Shown here piece by piece: positions 7,980 through 15,662 of a DNA stretch of 64,000 bases. The notes under the pieces were generated by a model. It did no database searches. It was not told the origin of the DNA and saw only the letters and a list, made by a program, of their open reading frames with translations. The position numbers and the translations under genes were made by a program. Source of the stretch: Leptonema illini DSM 21528. Lineage in GTDB: Bacteria; Spirochaetota; Leptospiria; Leptospirales; Leptonemataceae. Within the stretch, counting starts at the first letter, position 1. Each line of letters begins with the position of its first letter. The stretch is from assembly GCF_000243335.1 (NCBI RefSeq), contig NZ_JH597773.1, positions 1,977,550 through 2,041,549 on the forward strand, read 5' to 3'.

Positions 7980-8441
7980 TCACTTCCTTGCCTGTTCATA
8001 GATCTGAATCCACTCAGCGGGCGTCATCCTCGTCGCCAGCTCTGCAAGCAGATCGTAGGGCAACTCCTGCTTCGCCTTAAAGCGCAGGCAGCTCTTGCCC
8101 ATGTCTACGGTGAGATTGCGCTTATTCAGTTCGTCCGTGAACCAGCGCAATAGATCAGGCGAAGCATACAGGCCCATGTGATAGACGGCGATATGGCTTT
8201 TCTGAGAGGCGATGTTTATAAAAGGCAACGGCAGCTTCGGGTCCACATGATACCCTCTCGGATACAGCGTTTGCGGCACGACAAAGGCGATCATGCGATA
8301 TTGAAAATCGAGCGCAAAGCCCTTCGGCAAATGCTTCTTGAAAAGGGAGACAAGCCGCTCGATCTTCTCTTTTCGGTCGGGCTCGAGACCGTCTATGTAT
8401 TCGGATACCATAAGCGATGTGTCAGATGCCTTCGGTTTCAT
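7980..8441 (-). CDS. DUF1801 domain protein
   Basis: This is a small cytoplasmic protein of the DUF1801 (YdhG-like) fold. Family members have been proposed as iron-binding chaperone-like proteins, but the role is not settled. Recognisable segments are VSEYIDGLEPDRKEKIERLV near the start, FAIDFQYR-type MIAFVVPQ, NIASQKSHIAVYHMGLY and MGKSCLRFKAKQELPYDLL near the end. I use the ATG at 8441 (MKPKASDTS) because GAGG lies nine bases upstream. The longer frame from 8477 would overlap the preceding gene. It lies 26 bp after the YdeI-like gene on the same strand, and both are general accessory genes of uncertain function. Confidence 0.82.
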   Translation of the reverse strand: MKPKASDTSLMVSEYIDGLEPDRKEKIERLVSLFKKHLPKGFALDFQYRMIAFVVPQTLYPRGYHVDPKLPLPFINIASQKSHIAVYHMGLYASPDLLRWFTDELNKRNLTVDMGKSCLRFKAKQELPYDLLAELATRMTPAEWIQIYEQARK

Positions 8442-8467
8442 AGTTAACCTCGAAAATAAGAAACCGG

Positions 8468-8806
8468 TCACTTCCAATCAAGCGCTTTTGAGCCGGACTC
8501 AGTCATCTTTCCTTCTCTTATTAAACGCTCCGCCAGTTCGCGGTTTCTTGTCGAAGTGGTCCCCTTCGTCTTTCTCGGTGTGAAGAACTGTAGATAGGAG
8601 GACTCATCATACGCCTGGCGCTTGCTCTCGCTCCAGCCAAAGCAGAGGCCTTCTTCAAGCAGATCGTGAAAGCTGATCGAAGGCGTCTGCGATCCTTTCT
8701 TGTAAAGGCGTACACGCTGGCCCGCTGAGGTGGAGGCATTCCGCTCCAACCAGCGTCGCAGCTCGTCTCGATCTTTGAAGGCCTGTATGGGAAGTGGGGA
8801 TGACAT
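8468..8806 (-). CDS. YdeI/OmpD-associated family protein, short form
   Basis: This 112-residue protein resembles the N-terminal half of the YdeI/OmpD-associated family. Visible signatures are ELRRWLERNASTSAGQRVRLYKKG, SISFHDLLEEGLCFGWSESKR and a QFFTPRKTKGTTSTRNRELAERL stretch, which match the family's DUF1905-linked core. Typical members reach 180-200 residues and continue with a C-terminal helical domain. This one ends shortly after the core (KALDWK) and may be a natural short form or a truncated relative. Some family members are annotated as bacteriocin-protection proteins, which is weak evidence for function. The ATG at 8806 lacks a clear Shine-Dalgarno. It is followed closely by the DUF1801 gene. 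Confidence 0.75.
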   Translation of the reverse strand: MSSPLPIQAFKDRDELRRWLERNASTSAGQRVRLYKKGSQTPSISFHDLLEEGLCFGWSESKRQAYDESSYLQFFTPRKTKGTTSTRNRELAERLIREGKMTESGSKALDWK

Positions 8807-8863
8807 GGGATGGTGTCGGTGGGTTAGAGTATTTCGGTTAGATCAAGTGCGTCTGGCCACAGC

Positions 8864-9256
8864 TCATTCGTCGTCATCCGTCTTCCACAGCTCCAGATCC
8901 GAAACCGGACGTGGAAGGCGGCCTTCGAGCCATTTCGCGCAGAGAGCCGGCGTGAACTCACTCGAAGTCGACTCAATGACCCACGAGAGAAACTGCACGC
9001 CGCCGTTCATATACGGAGGGGGCGATACGGGCTTGAAAACGGTCGGCAGCCTTTCTTCGATTGATAGAAGGTTCAGAACATGGCCGAGCTCCTGTACGTG
9101 GCGCCAGGCAAGCGGATGGTCGGTATTCAAGGAAAACTTAACCCACCAGTTGCCGCTGTCATAGCTACCGGCACCGATAGATTTGCGACCGGCGGGCAGT
9201 TTTATGGCAGGCAGCTTTTCAAGAAACGTTAACAGAGGTTCAAAGTCGTGTGACAC
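8864..9256 (-). CDS. Hypothetical protein, 130 residues
   Basis: I do not recognise this family. The frame has good codon use and an acidic, soluble composition. A central SYDSGNWWVKFSLNTDHPLAW segment and a tryptophan-rich C-terminus (FLSWVIESTSSEF, CAKWLEGRLPRP, LELWKTDDDE) suggest a small globular domain of the sort seen among immunity-like proteins, but nothing identifies a partner. The start is a GTG at 9256 with no obvious ribosome site. It sits in a run of small minus-strand genes between hipBST and the next hypothetical gene, and is separated from both by about 100 bases or less. Confidence 0.6.
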   Translation of the reverse strand: MSHDFEPLLTFLEKLPAIKLPAGRKSIGAGSYDSGNWWVKFSLNTDHPLAWRHVQELGHVLNLLSIEERLPTVFKPVSPPPYMNGGVQFLSWVIESTSSEFTPALCAKWLEGRLPRPVSDLELWKTDDDE

Positions 9257-9360
9257 AGTGGAGACAGTACAGTCACAGGAATAACCGGAGCAAGGTTTTT
9301 TTGGGGGACGGAGGATGCCGACTTAGAAAGGATCAGAAAAACCATAGTGCTCGTGCTATA

Positions 9361-9798
9361 TCACCAGCAACCCGCATCTTCGCCAGCTGGATCAAATGGA
9401 TCGGGCCTGAGCTCTAGACACAGCTCATACTCGGAGTTCGGAGCATAGGACTGGCGTAGAAAGATCTTCTGCGCACGGGCTGTCCGAAGAAGCCCTTCCC
9501 GAATAGTGAATGCCATACGCTGTAGTTCTGACAATGGTCCGGCTATACCCTGCTCGTCTATCCGATTTTCTGGCCATGACATCAGCTTGAGATACAGATA
9601 GGGCCCGAGGTGTTCATGCTCAGATGGTCGCTCATTGCGGGGATCAGAAGTGAACCTGGTCACTTCTTGAATAAATCTTTCAATTCCTTTGCGATCGCCA
9701 ACGATTTTCCATGTTTTCGTGTCGTCATCTCGATCGTAGAAAAAGCCGAGCTTTCTCCATTCTTCTCTTACAGCTGCTCTCATTTCTGGAGAAAGCAT
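9361..9798 (-). CDS. Hypothetical protein, 145 residues
   Basis: This is a soluble protein of unknown function. It reads MLSPEMRAAVREEWRKLGFF at the start, then FTSDPRNE, SEHEHLGPYLYLKLMSWPE and an alpha-helical tail ending in LCLELRPDPFD. The SEHEHxGPYxYLKL pattern looks like a conserved core, so this is probably a real family. I cannot name it. The ATG at 9798 is preceded by GGAGAGGAGTAGGG, a strong ribosome site that overlaps the end of a tiny upstream frame, so the two may be co-transcribed. It is part of the small-gene cluster downstream of the orphan antitoxin promoter region. Confidence 0.65.
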   Translation of the reverse strand: MLSPEMRAAVREEWRKLGFFYDRDDDTKTWKIVGDRKGIERFIQEVTRFTSDPRNERPSEHEHLGPYLYLKLMSWPENRIDEQGIAGPLSELQRMAFTIREGLLRTARAQKIFLRQSYAPNSEYELCLELRPDPFDPAGEDAGCW

Positions 9799-9802
9799 AT
9801 CC

Positions 9803-9898
9803 CTACTCCTCTCCCTCGCTTACAAACAGCTCCCTGACAGCATCAGTGTTCCCGTCCGCCAGCAATTCCCAGAGCTTCAAGGCCAGCTCAATTGCCAC
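9803..9898 (-). CDS. Possible 31-codon small ORF
   Basis: A GTG-initiated frame of 31 codons with protein-like composition (VAIELALKLWELLADGNTDA, then VRELFVSEGEE) ends four bases before the ATG of the 145-residue gene, and its last codons form that gene's ribosome site. An in-frame TAA lies just upstream of the GTG. It may be the remnant C-terminus of a lost gene or a small coupled leader. There is no homology I can name. Confidence 0.3.
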   Translation of the reverse strand: MAIELALKLWELLADGNTDAVRELFVSEGEE

Positions 9899-10056
9899 GT
9901 TTTATATTAGCAAGTCTAATTCTGAACTATCGTTAGGGACGGATTCATTTTACAGGTAACTCTCTGTGCAAATCAGATTATCAGTATTGATCATGATCGT
10001 TACTGAGTTGAAAACTCTGAATCCTATAGAATTCCTGACTTTACTGGAGGGACGTT

Positions 10057-10266
10057 ATGAGGACTGACACCGAAATCAAGGCAGAAGGCATGGCCGCTCT
10101 GAAAGGAGCCCTCGACCCCGTAGAGGTCGAGAGATTTATTCTTCTGCTACGAAGAGATTCCTTCGATTATGCGGAGTGGCAAAGAAGCCTCTGGCCTGAA
10201 AAGAAAACGAGCGACATCTTTGATATGGGCCGAAAGCAGGCTGAGGCAAAAACAAAAGGCCCGTAA
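10057..10266 (+). CDS. Orphan PIN-toxin antitoxin homologue
   Basis: This 69-residue acidic protein is clearly related to the antitoxin encoded at 35219-35425. The shared pattern is M-[RK]-[TS]-D-x-E-I-[KR]-x-E-G-M at the N-terminus, then ERFI-x-L-[LI]-x-RD-x-x-DY-x-EW and a basic/acidic tail. At 35.2 kb the homologue sits directly behind a PIN-domain toxin. Here no toxin frame lies on either side, so the gene is solitary. The ribosome site GGAGGG, eight bases before the ATG, is strong, which argues for active expression rather than decay. It might be an anti-addiction antitoxin, or it may have lost its partner. It is convergent with the broken CPBP protease gene, about 100 bp away. Confidence 0.75.
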   Translation: MRTDTEIKAEGMAALKGALDPVEVERFILLLRRDSFDYAEWQRSLWPEKKTSDIFDMGRKQAEAKTKGP

Positions 10267-10371
10267 GGCTTCGAGGCATGTTGTCGATCAGGGCCGGCAA
10301 AGCCTTGCCAGATCATTTCTGTTTTATCACCAACCGGGCGCCTCTTCTTATCCAATCCAACCGATCCCCCA

Positions 10372-11093
10372 TCACCCTCGGATCGCATAGGCCAGAATAT
10401 GAGCAAGTATATGAGCCAGAATGGCCGCCTCAAGGCCATAGCGCCAGAACAGGAATCCTGCTACAAGGCCGAACATTGCATTGCCTGCTGCAATATAGAT
10501 CATGGAGAATGTCGTGAGCGTGCCGGCTGCGGCAAGCGCCGCCGGAATATGCGATAGCCAAAGAGCAAAGCGCTTACAATGATGCCAGACCAGAAGGCCC
10601 CGGCAGATGGAGCTTCCGTTCGGATGATCTTCCACGCAAGCCACACAATGAGCGTCATTATGCCCCATCTCAGAAGCACCTCTTCGGTGATACCCCCATA
10701 AAGAACACGAGCCAGGATGGGCACGGGTCTTTGCTGATTGGAAGGGCCGAGTTCGGCGGGCAGAAACGAATAAAAAAGCAGAATGACAGACATGCCCGCC
10801 AATCCACCCAGAAAACCAGGAATCAGCTGAGAACGCAGCACGGCGACGACCGGCTGCCGACTTATGAGCGCAGACAGGACCGGAGCAAGCAATCCGACCT
10901 TCTTCGCTAAATACGTACCCGTAAACGTTGCAATACAAACGAGAATCGTATTCTGGATGGCCGTTGCGAGCTGAATTGTTTTAAGAGGCACCGGCCCGCT
11001 GTCTTCGATCATTTGCGGAAGCGCAAGATACGAGATGGCGAACGATCCGGGTAAGGCGATTGCGAGAATGAAAAAGATAAGTTTCCAGTTCAT
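10372..11093 (-). pseudogene. CPBP (CAAX-type) intramembrane protease with a -1 frameshift
   Basis: Two minus-strand frames together make one roughly 240-residue CPBP-family membrane protease. The 5' frame, from the ATG at 11093, carries several hydrophobic helices and the catalytic motif GGITEEVLLRWGIM. The 3' frame, ending at 10372, carries the second motif (LFG...LSHIP) and the third, HILAHILAY. Continuity is restored if one base is added at about 10558, after codons for SALLFG, so a single-base deletion (or a sequencing error) separates them. Intact members cleave substrates inside the membrane. Some process prenylated-type or bacteriocin-related proteins. In this sequence only the first two-thirds would be made, followed by an arginine-rich out-of-frame tail. 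Confidence 0.82.
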
Positions 11094-11296
11094 GACATGC
11101 CTTCTATTTCGATGCTATCCGCCTTGTAAAGTATTTGTCTGTTCCTGAGATCACCTGTACCTGACCCGCCAGAAAATAGGATCAACGAACGTGCTCATTG
11201 ACGCCCTGAGTCTCCTGCGAGAATCTGGTCATACGGGCAGCATACGATGCCTCAAACGGCAGCCGTTCGCCCGCCTTGAGTTCGCCAGGTTAACCC

Positions 11297-12580
11297 ATGA
11301 AACACATAAAGAGAAATCGATTCAAACGCTATCTTGACATCCTCGATCAGCCCGTTCGCTTTAATCCCTTTGTTTTCAGCCGCACCTTTCTTCTCTGGGC
11401 CTTTCTTGGGTTAACAGGAGGCAGTATCGCTGGCCTTTACTGGATCGGTCTCGAATACCTGACGCATGCGCTGTCGAGCTTTGGCGGATGGTATGTAATC
11501 CCCGTGATGGCCCTGTGTGGACTGCTTGCCGGACTGATCATCCATTTCATCGGCGATCCGGGTGAGATTCATCTTATCGTGAACAACATCCGCTTCAATC
11601 ATGGCCGGCTTGATCCTAAGAATAACCCCTCGATGATCCTGTCGTCACTTCTCTGCGTCGCCTCGGGCGGCAGCCTTGGTCCCGAAGCGCCGCTTGTGCA
11701 GGTGACGGGCTCGACGGGAACCTATCTTGGGAAGCTGTTCAAGCTGAAGGGAGAAGAGCTGCGAACGTTAACCATCGCCGGTATGGCAGCGGGCTTCACG
11801 GCGCTTTTCGGGGCTCCACTTGGAGGCAGCCTGTTTGCATCTGAGATCCTGCATCACAAGCATGCCGTCGCCTATTACGAGGCGATCATCCCCGCCCTTG
11901 TGGCAAGTTGCTTCAGCTATCTTGTCTTCGCCGTCATCGTGCATCTGGGGCTCGGGCCGATCTGGCATCTGGCGACCTATCAGTATTCGGGTATCTTCGA
12001 TTTCGCCTATGCCGCTCTTTTTGCCGTTGTCGGAGCAGCTGCAGGATGGGCCTTCATTTACTGCGCTAAATTCATGAAATCGGCCTTTGAATGGCGGACG
12101 CTGCCCATCTATGTGAAAACGTTTGTCGGTGGCGTTATACTCGGCGTGATTTCGTTCTATCTGCCGATTACGCGATACTTCGGCCATCACCAGATCAACG
12201 ATCTTCTCACGGGTAACCTGTCGCTCTCGTTTCTGTTTGCCATTCTTGCCTTTAAGATCATCGCCATTGCCGTGACCGTTTCTTCGGGATGGCGAGGCGG
12301 ATTCATTATTCCGCTCTTCTTTGTCGGGGCGACGCTTGGATTGATCCTGCATCAGCTGCTTCCGGCGATCAACCTGACGCTGGCCATCGTCAGCTGCATG
12401 GCTGCCGTCAACGCATGCGTGACGCGCACGCCGATGAGCACGACCATCTTGCTTGCGACGCTGACGGGATTCGGCCATTTTGTTCCGATCCTCTTTGCCA
12501 GCCTGACCGGATACTTTCTCGCTCCGAAGATTCCCTTTATTCGATCGCAGATGGGGGATTCCCCCTCCCATCCCGCTTGA
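11297..12580 (+). CDS. ClC-family chloride channel/antiporter
   Basis: This 427-residue polytopic membrane protein belongs to the ClC family, which moves chloride (often in exchange for protons) or fluoride. Family landmarks are GGSLGPEAPLVQVTG, the counterpart of the GREGP selectivity segment though with Leu in place of the usual Arg/Lys, then GAPLGGSLFASEIL, and SSGWRGGFIIPLFFVGATLG, the counterpart of GxFxP. There is no C-terminal CBS pair, so it is the short bacterial form. The ATG at 11297 follows GGTTAACCC with no strong Shine-Dalgarno. The upstream gap of about 200 bp is divergent from the broken protease gene and should hold the promoter. The U32 gene begins ten bases after the stop. 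Confidence 0.92.
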   Translation: MKHIKRNRFKRYLDILDQPVRFNPFVFSRTFLLWAFLGLTGGSIAGLYWIGLEYLTHALSSFGGWYVIPVMALCGLLAGLIIHFIGDPGEIHLIVNNIRFNHGRLDPKNNPSMILSSLLCVASGGSLGPEAPLVQVTGSTGTYLGKLFKLKGEELRTLTIAGMAAGFTALFGAPLGGSLFASEILHHKHAVAYYEAIIPALVASCFSYLVFAVIVHLGLGPIWHLATYQYSGIFDFAYAALFAVVGAAAGWAFIYCAKFMKSAFEWRTLPIYVKTFVGGVILGVISFYLPITRYFGHHQINDLLTGNLSLSFLFAILAFKIIAIAVTVSSGWRGGFIIPLFFVGATLGLILHQLLPAINLTLAIVSCMAAVNACVTRTPMSTTILLATLTGFGHFVPILFASLTGYFLAPKIPFIRSQMGDSPSHPA

Positions 12581-12590
12581 CCGCTCGCCC

Positions 12591-13913
12591 ATGTTGAAAA
12601 AACCGAATGTCATGGAACTGCTTGCCCCTGCCGGAAACATGGAAAAGATGCGCGTCGCTCTGCATTACGGAGCGGATGCCGTCTACCTGGGGCTGGCCGA
12701 TTTCTCGCTGCGCTCGATGAGTCGCGGCTTCTCAGAGGATGAGGTATTCGAGGCGATCAAGCTGGCGCGCTCGCTCGGTCGTAAGGCCTTCATCACTCTA
12801 AACATCCTGCCGCATAACCGCGACCTTGAGGCGCTGCGCGAACATCTGCAGCGCCTTGCACCGCATCGGCCCGATGGCGTCATCGTCTCTGATCCCGGCG
12901 TCTTCGAGATGGCCGCCGAGCTGCTGCCCGACTCTGATCTGCATATCAGCACGCAGGCGAATATCACAAACGCCGCCTCGGCGAAGTTCTGGAAACGCAT
13001 GGGAGCGGCGCGCATCGTTCTTGCGCGAGAGGTGAGCATCGAAGAGATCAAGCAGATCCGCGACGCCGTCGATATCGAGATCGAGGCCTTTGTGCACGGC
13101 TCGATCTGCATGGCCTATTCGGGGCGATGCTATATATCGAGCTTCATGACAAATCGCTCGGCTAACGACGGCGAATGCGCGAACTCCTGCCGCTGGAATT
13201 ATACTCTGCTTGAGAAGAAGTCCGGCGAGGGCGAAATGACTGCCCCCGTACAGAGAGATGAAGAAGAACCGACCTACTTTCTTCGCGAAGAGAAGCGCCC
13301 CGACGAGTACATGCCCGTCTTCGAGAACGATCGCGGCACGTATCTGATGAGCGCAAAAGATCTCTGCATGATCGAGCATATTCCCGAGCTGCTTGAGGCC
13401 GGCGTGACTTCTTTCAAGATAGAAGGACGCGGCAAGGGCGTGAACTATGCCGCCGGCGTCGTCAAAGTCTATCGCGAGGCGCTTGATGCGGCCGCCCGCG
13501 GCGATCGTACCGTTGATCCGCGCTGGATCGAAGAGCTGGGAATGTTTTCAAGCCGGGGTTATACGACGGGTATGTTCTTCGGCCCGCACCCCGATAAAGA
13601 CTATCATCACGACGAGGCTCGCATCGACCGCAAGACGCACGACTTCGGCGGCATCGTTCGCGAGCGCAGTGCCGAACAGATCCTGCTTGCTCCGCGCACG
13701 GTGCTGCGCCCGGGCGAGCAGATCCAGTTCTTGAGCAAGGGCATCGAGACCGATCTTTTTACGATCACCGCTGTCTTAGATGAAGAAGGCAACACCGTGG
13801 CGGCGACAAAGAACGAGGCGATGGCCCGGCTGCAATTCGATCGCCCCATCCCCGATGTCGTCCGACCGATGGATATCATCCGCCGCCCCTGCATGACGAC
13901 GGCTGCGAATTGA
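12591..13913 (+). CDS. trhP: U32 family protein, TrhP (YegQ)-like tRNA hydroxylation factor
   Basis: This 440-residue protein has the U32 collagenase-like fold. It begins with MELLAPAGNMEKMRVALHYG and AVYLGLADFSLR, and contains the family signature EAFVHGSICMAYSGRCYISS near residue 165, followed by ANDGECANSCRW. These cysteines match the conserved iron-sulphur-type ligands of the family. The length agrees with E. coli TrhP (about 450 residues), which helps make 5-hydroxyuridine at position 34 of tRNAs. The related RlhA is about 650 residues and is less likely. Older annotation as a peptidase is probably misleading. It starts ten bases after the ClC stop without an obvious ribosome site, so coupling to the upstream gene is possible. 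Confidence 0.85.
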   Translation: MLKKPNVMELLAPAGNMEKMRVALHYGADAVYLGLADFSLRSMSRGFSEDEVFEAIKLARSLGRKAFITLNILPHNRDLEALREHLQRLAPHRPDGVIVSDPGVFEMAAELLPDSDLHISTQANITNAASAKFWKRMGAARIVLAREVSIEEIKQIRDAVDIEIEAFVHGSICMAYSGRCYISSFMTNRSANDGECANSCRWNYTLLEKKSGEGEMTAPVQRDEEEPTYFLREEKRPDEYMPVFENDRGTYLMSAKDLCMIEHIPELLEAGVTSFKIEGRGKGVNYAAGVVKVYREALDAAARGDRTVDPRWIEELGMFSSRGYTTGMFFGPHPDKDYHHDEARIDRKTHDFGGIVRERSAEQILLAPRTVLRPGEQIQFLSKGIETDLFTITAVLDEEGNTVAATKNEAMARLQFDRPIPDVVRPMDIIRRPCMTTAAN

Positions 13914-14622
13914 TCTCTGGATAATGGTTAACCGCAGAGGGCACTGAGGACGCTGAGATAAAACCTTGACAGAAAATCATCTGCCGTGGATTTCTTTCGC
14001 CTATTTTGTGGACCACAAAACGCAGAAAGAAATTCACAAAATATACTTGCTATGCTAATTCCCTGTAACAACAGGCCTCAGAAAAAGAGCACTATGCCTC
14101 GGGAATTCAGGACTAAAAACATTTAGCGTCCACGAAAGGCACGAAAATCGCGAAAATCGAAATTCACAACCCCCAGCCTTTATAAGCGCAGGCGATCGAA
14201 GGGGCTAAGAAAGAATAGCAGTAAGATTTCCGGAAGAGAAAACCTTTTCGTGTCGTTCGCGCTTTTCGTGGACAATAAAAAAAGCCAAAAAACCAATCAC
14301 AAAAGGCATCCTTCAAAATCTGTTTGAAGGGTAGTATCCTGAAACGACAGGCCTCCGGATAAAAGCACTATGCCTCGGGAATTCAAGACGCAAAACATTC
14401 AGCGTCCACGAAAATCGCGAAAATCGGAATCTTCATTTTCCTTAACTTAATAGAGTCAAGCGATTAGAAACCAAGAAAGAGAACAGCAGTAAGATTTTCC
14501 TGAACGCAAGACCTTTTCGTGCCCTTTTGTGCTTTTCGTCGACCACCACTCGACCGATGCGGCAGTCGGTTTTTTTAGCGGACACCGGGGCGGTGTCTGG
14601 CTTTACTGTACCAGCTCTCATT
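13914..14622. repeat. Intergenic repeat block with two approx. 205-bp direct repeats
   Basis: No gene is visible in this 709-bp gap. Two imperfect direct copies lie at about 14066-14275 and 14340-14545. Each opens with ACAGGCCTC...GCACTATGCCTCGGGAATTCA, continues with GCGTCCACGAAA...CGCGAAAATCG, and later has AGCAGTAAGATTT and ACCTTTTCGTG before a TTTTCGTSGAC element. A separate GGTTAACCGCAGAGGGCACTG element at 13927 matches the family seen near 42.7 and 43.1 kb. A perfect hairpin GACACCG-GGG-CGGTGTC lies at 14581-14597, just ahead of the alcohol dehydrogenase gene. The block looks like accumulated non-coding repeats of the kind dispersed elsewhere in this window. Confidence 0.7.
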
Positions 14623-15624
14623 ATGGAAATCAACGCACAGGCCGCCCTTGCTAAAGGCGCTTCTCTTACACCGTTTCGTTATACATCGGCCGATCCGGCT
14701 CCGCATGAGGTGGAGATCGAGATCACGCACTGCGGAATCTGCCGCAGCGATCTACATCTGATCGACAACGACTGGGGCGTGAGTAAGTATCCGCTTGTGC
14801 CCGGGCATGAGATTATCGGGCATATTACGAAGGCGGGCACCGACGTTTCGCTGAAGCCAGGTACGCGCGTCGGCGTCGGCTGGCAGCGCTCGTCTTGCCT
14901 TGAATGCGAAGAATGCGTTTCAGGCCGCGAGAATCTGTGCATCAAACACGAGGCTACCTGCAACAAACACTTCGGCGGCTTTGCCGAACGTATCGTCGTT
15001 GACTCACGCTTTGCCTTTCCCGTGCCCGACGCTCTCAGTTCCGAGAATGCCGCTCCTCTGCTCTGCGCCGGCGTCACCGTTTACACGCCCATGCGTCACT
15101 TTGCCGTGAAGCCCGGTCAGCGCGTAGGCGTTATCGGCATCGGCGGGCTCGGCCATCTGGCGCTTCAGTTTGCGCGAGCAATGGGATGCGAGGTCACCGC
15201 CTTCTCTTCAAGCCCTGATAAAGAGGCCGAGGCGAAATCGTTCGGAGCGCATCACTTCGTGCAGATGACGAAGCAGAATCTGCGCTCGCTGCGTCGTTCC
15301 CAGGATTTCATTCTGAATACGGCGATGGTGGAGATGGACTGGCATGCCGTTATCCAGACGCTGCGCAGCGACGGACGCCTCTGCTTTGTCGGAGTGCCCG
15401 ATAAGCCGCTGAGCCTGCCCGTGCATCTGATCCTCGACGGACGACGCAGCATCAGCGGCAGCAATATCGGCGGACGCAACGACATGCTTGAAATGCTTCA
15501 CTTCGCCGCTCTGAACGGCATCAAGGCGCAGACCGAGGTGATGCCGCTTGCCTCGGTCAACGAAGCGGTGCAGAAGGTGCGCGACAACAGAGCTCGCTAC
15601 CGTATGGTTTTAGCGATGCAATAA
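14623..15624 (+). CDS. Zinc-dependent NAD(P) alcohol dehydrogenase (YahK/CAD type)
   Basis: This is a medium-chain dehydrogenase/reductase of the cinnamyl-alcohol dehydrogenase group, interconverting aldehydes and alcohols with NADPH or NADH. It shows CGICRSDLHLIDNDWG with the catalytic zinc cysteine, PLVPGHEIIGHI with the zinc histidine, and a structural zinc loop CLECEECVSGRENLC. The Rossmann dinucleotide motif is GVIGIGGLGHLALQFA, and the C-terminus is complete. The YahK-like proteins of many bacteria share this layout. I start at the ATG at 14623 (MEINAQAALAKG), where homology-like sequence begins. The longer frame from 14527 covers repeat-derived sequence and the hairpin. No ribosome site is obvious. 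Confidence 0.9.
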   Translation: MEINAQAALAKGASLTPFRYTSADPAPHEVEIEITHCGICRSDLHLIDNDWGVSKYPLVPGHEIIGHITKAGTDVSLKPGTRVGVGWQRSSCLECEECVSGRENLCIKHEATCNKHFGGFAERIVVDSRFAFPVPDALSSENAAPLLCAGVTVYTPMRHFAVKPGQRVGVIGIGGLGHLALQFARAMGCEVTAFSSSPDKEAEAKSFGAHHFVQMTKQNLRSLRRSQDFILNTAMVEMDWHAVIQTLRSDGRLCFVGVPDKPLSLPVHLILDGRRSISGSNIGGRNDMLEMLHFAALNGIKAQTEVMPLASVNEAVQKVRDNRARYRMVLAMQ

Positions 15625-15662
15625 CGGTTGCCGCCGCCCTGCCCGATGACAAAGCTGTCCGT

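Noticed and set aside
12798-13379. Minus-strand 193-codon frame inside the U32 gene
   Set aside because: The sense strand encodes clear U32 motifs across the same interval.
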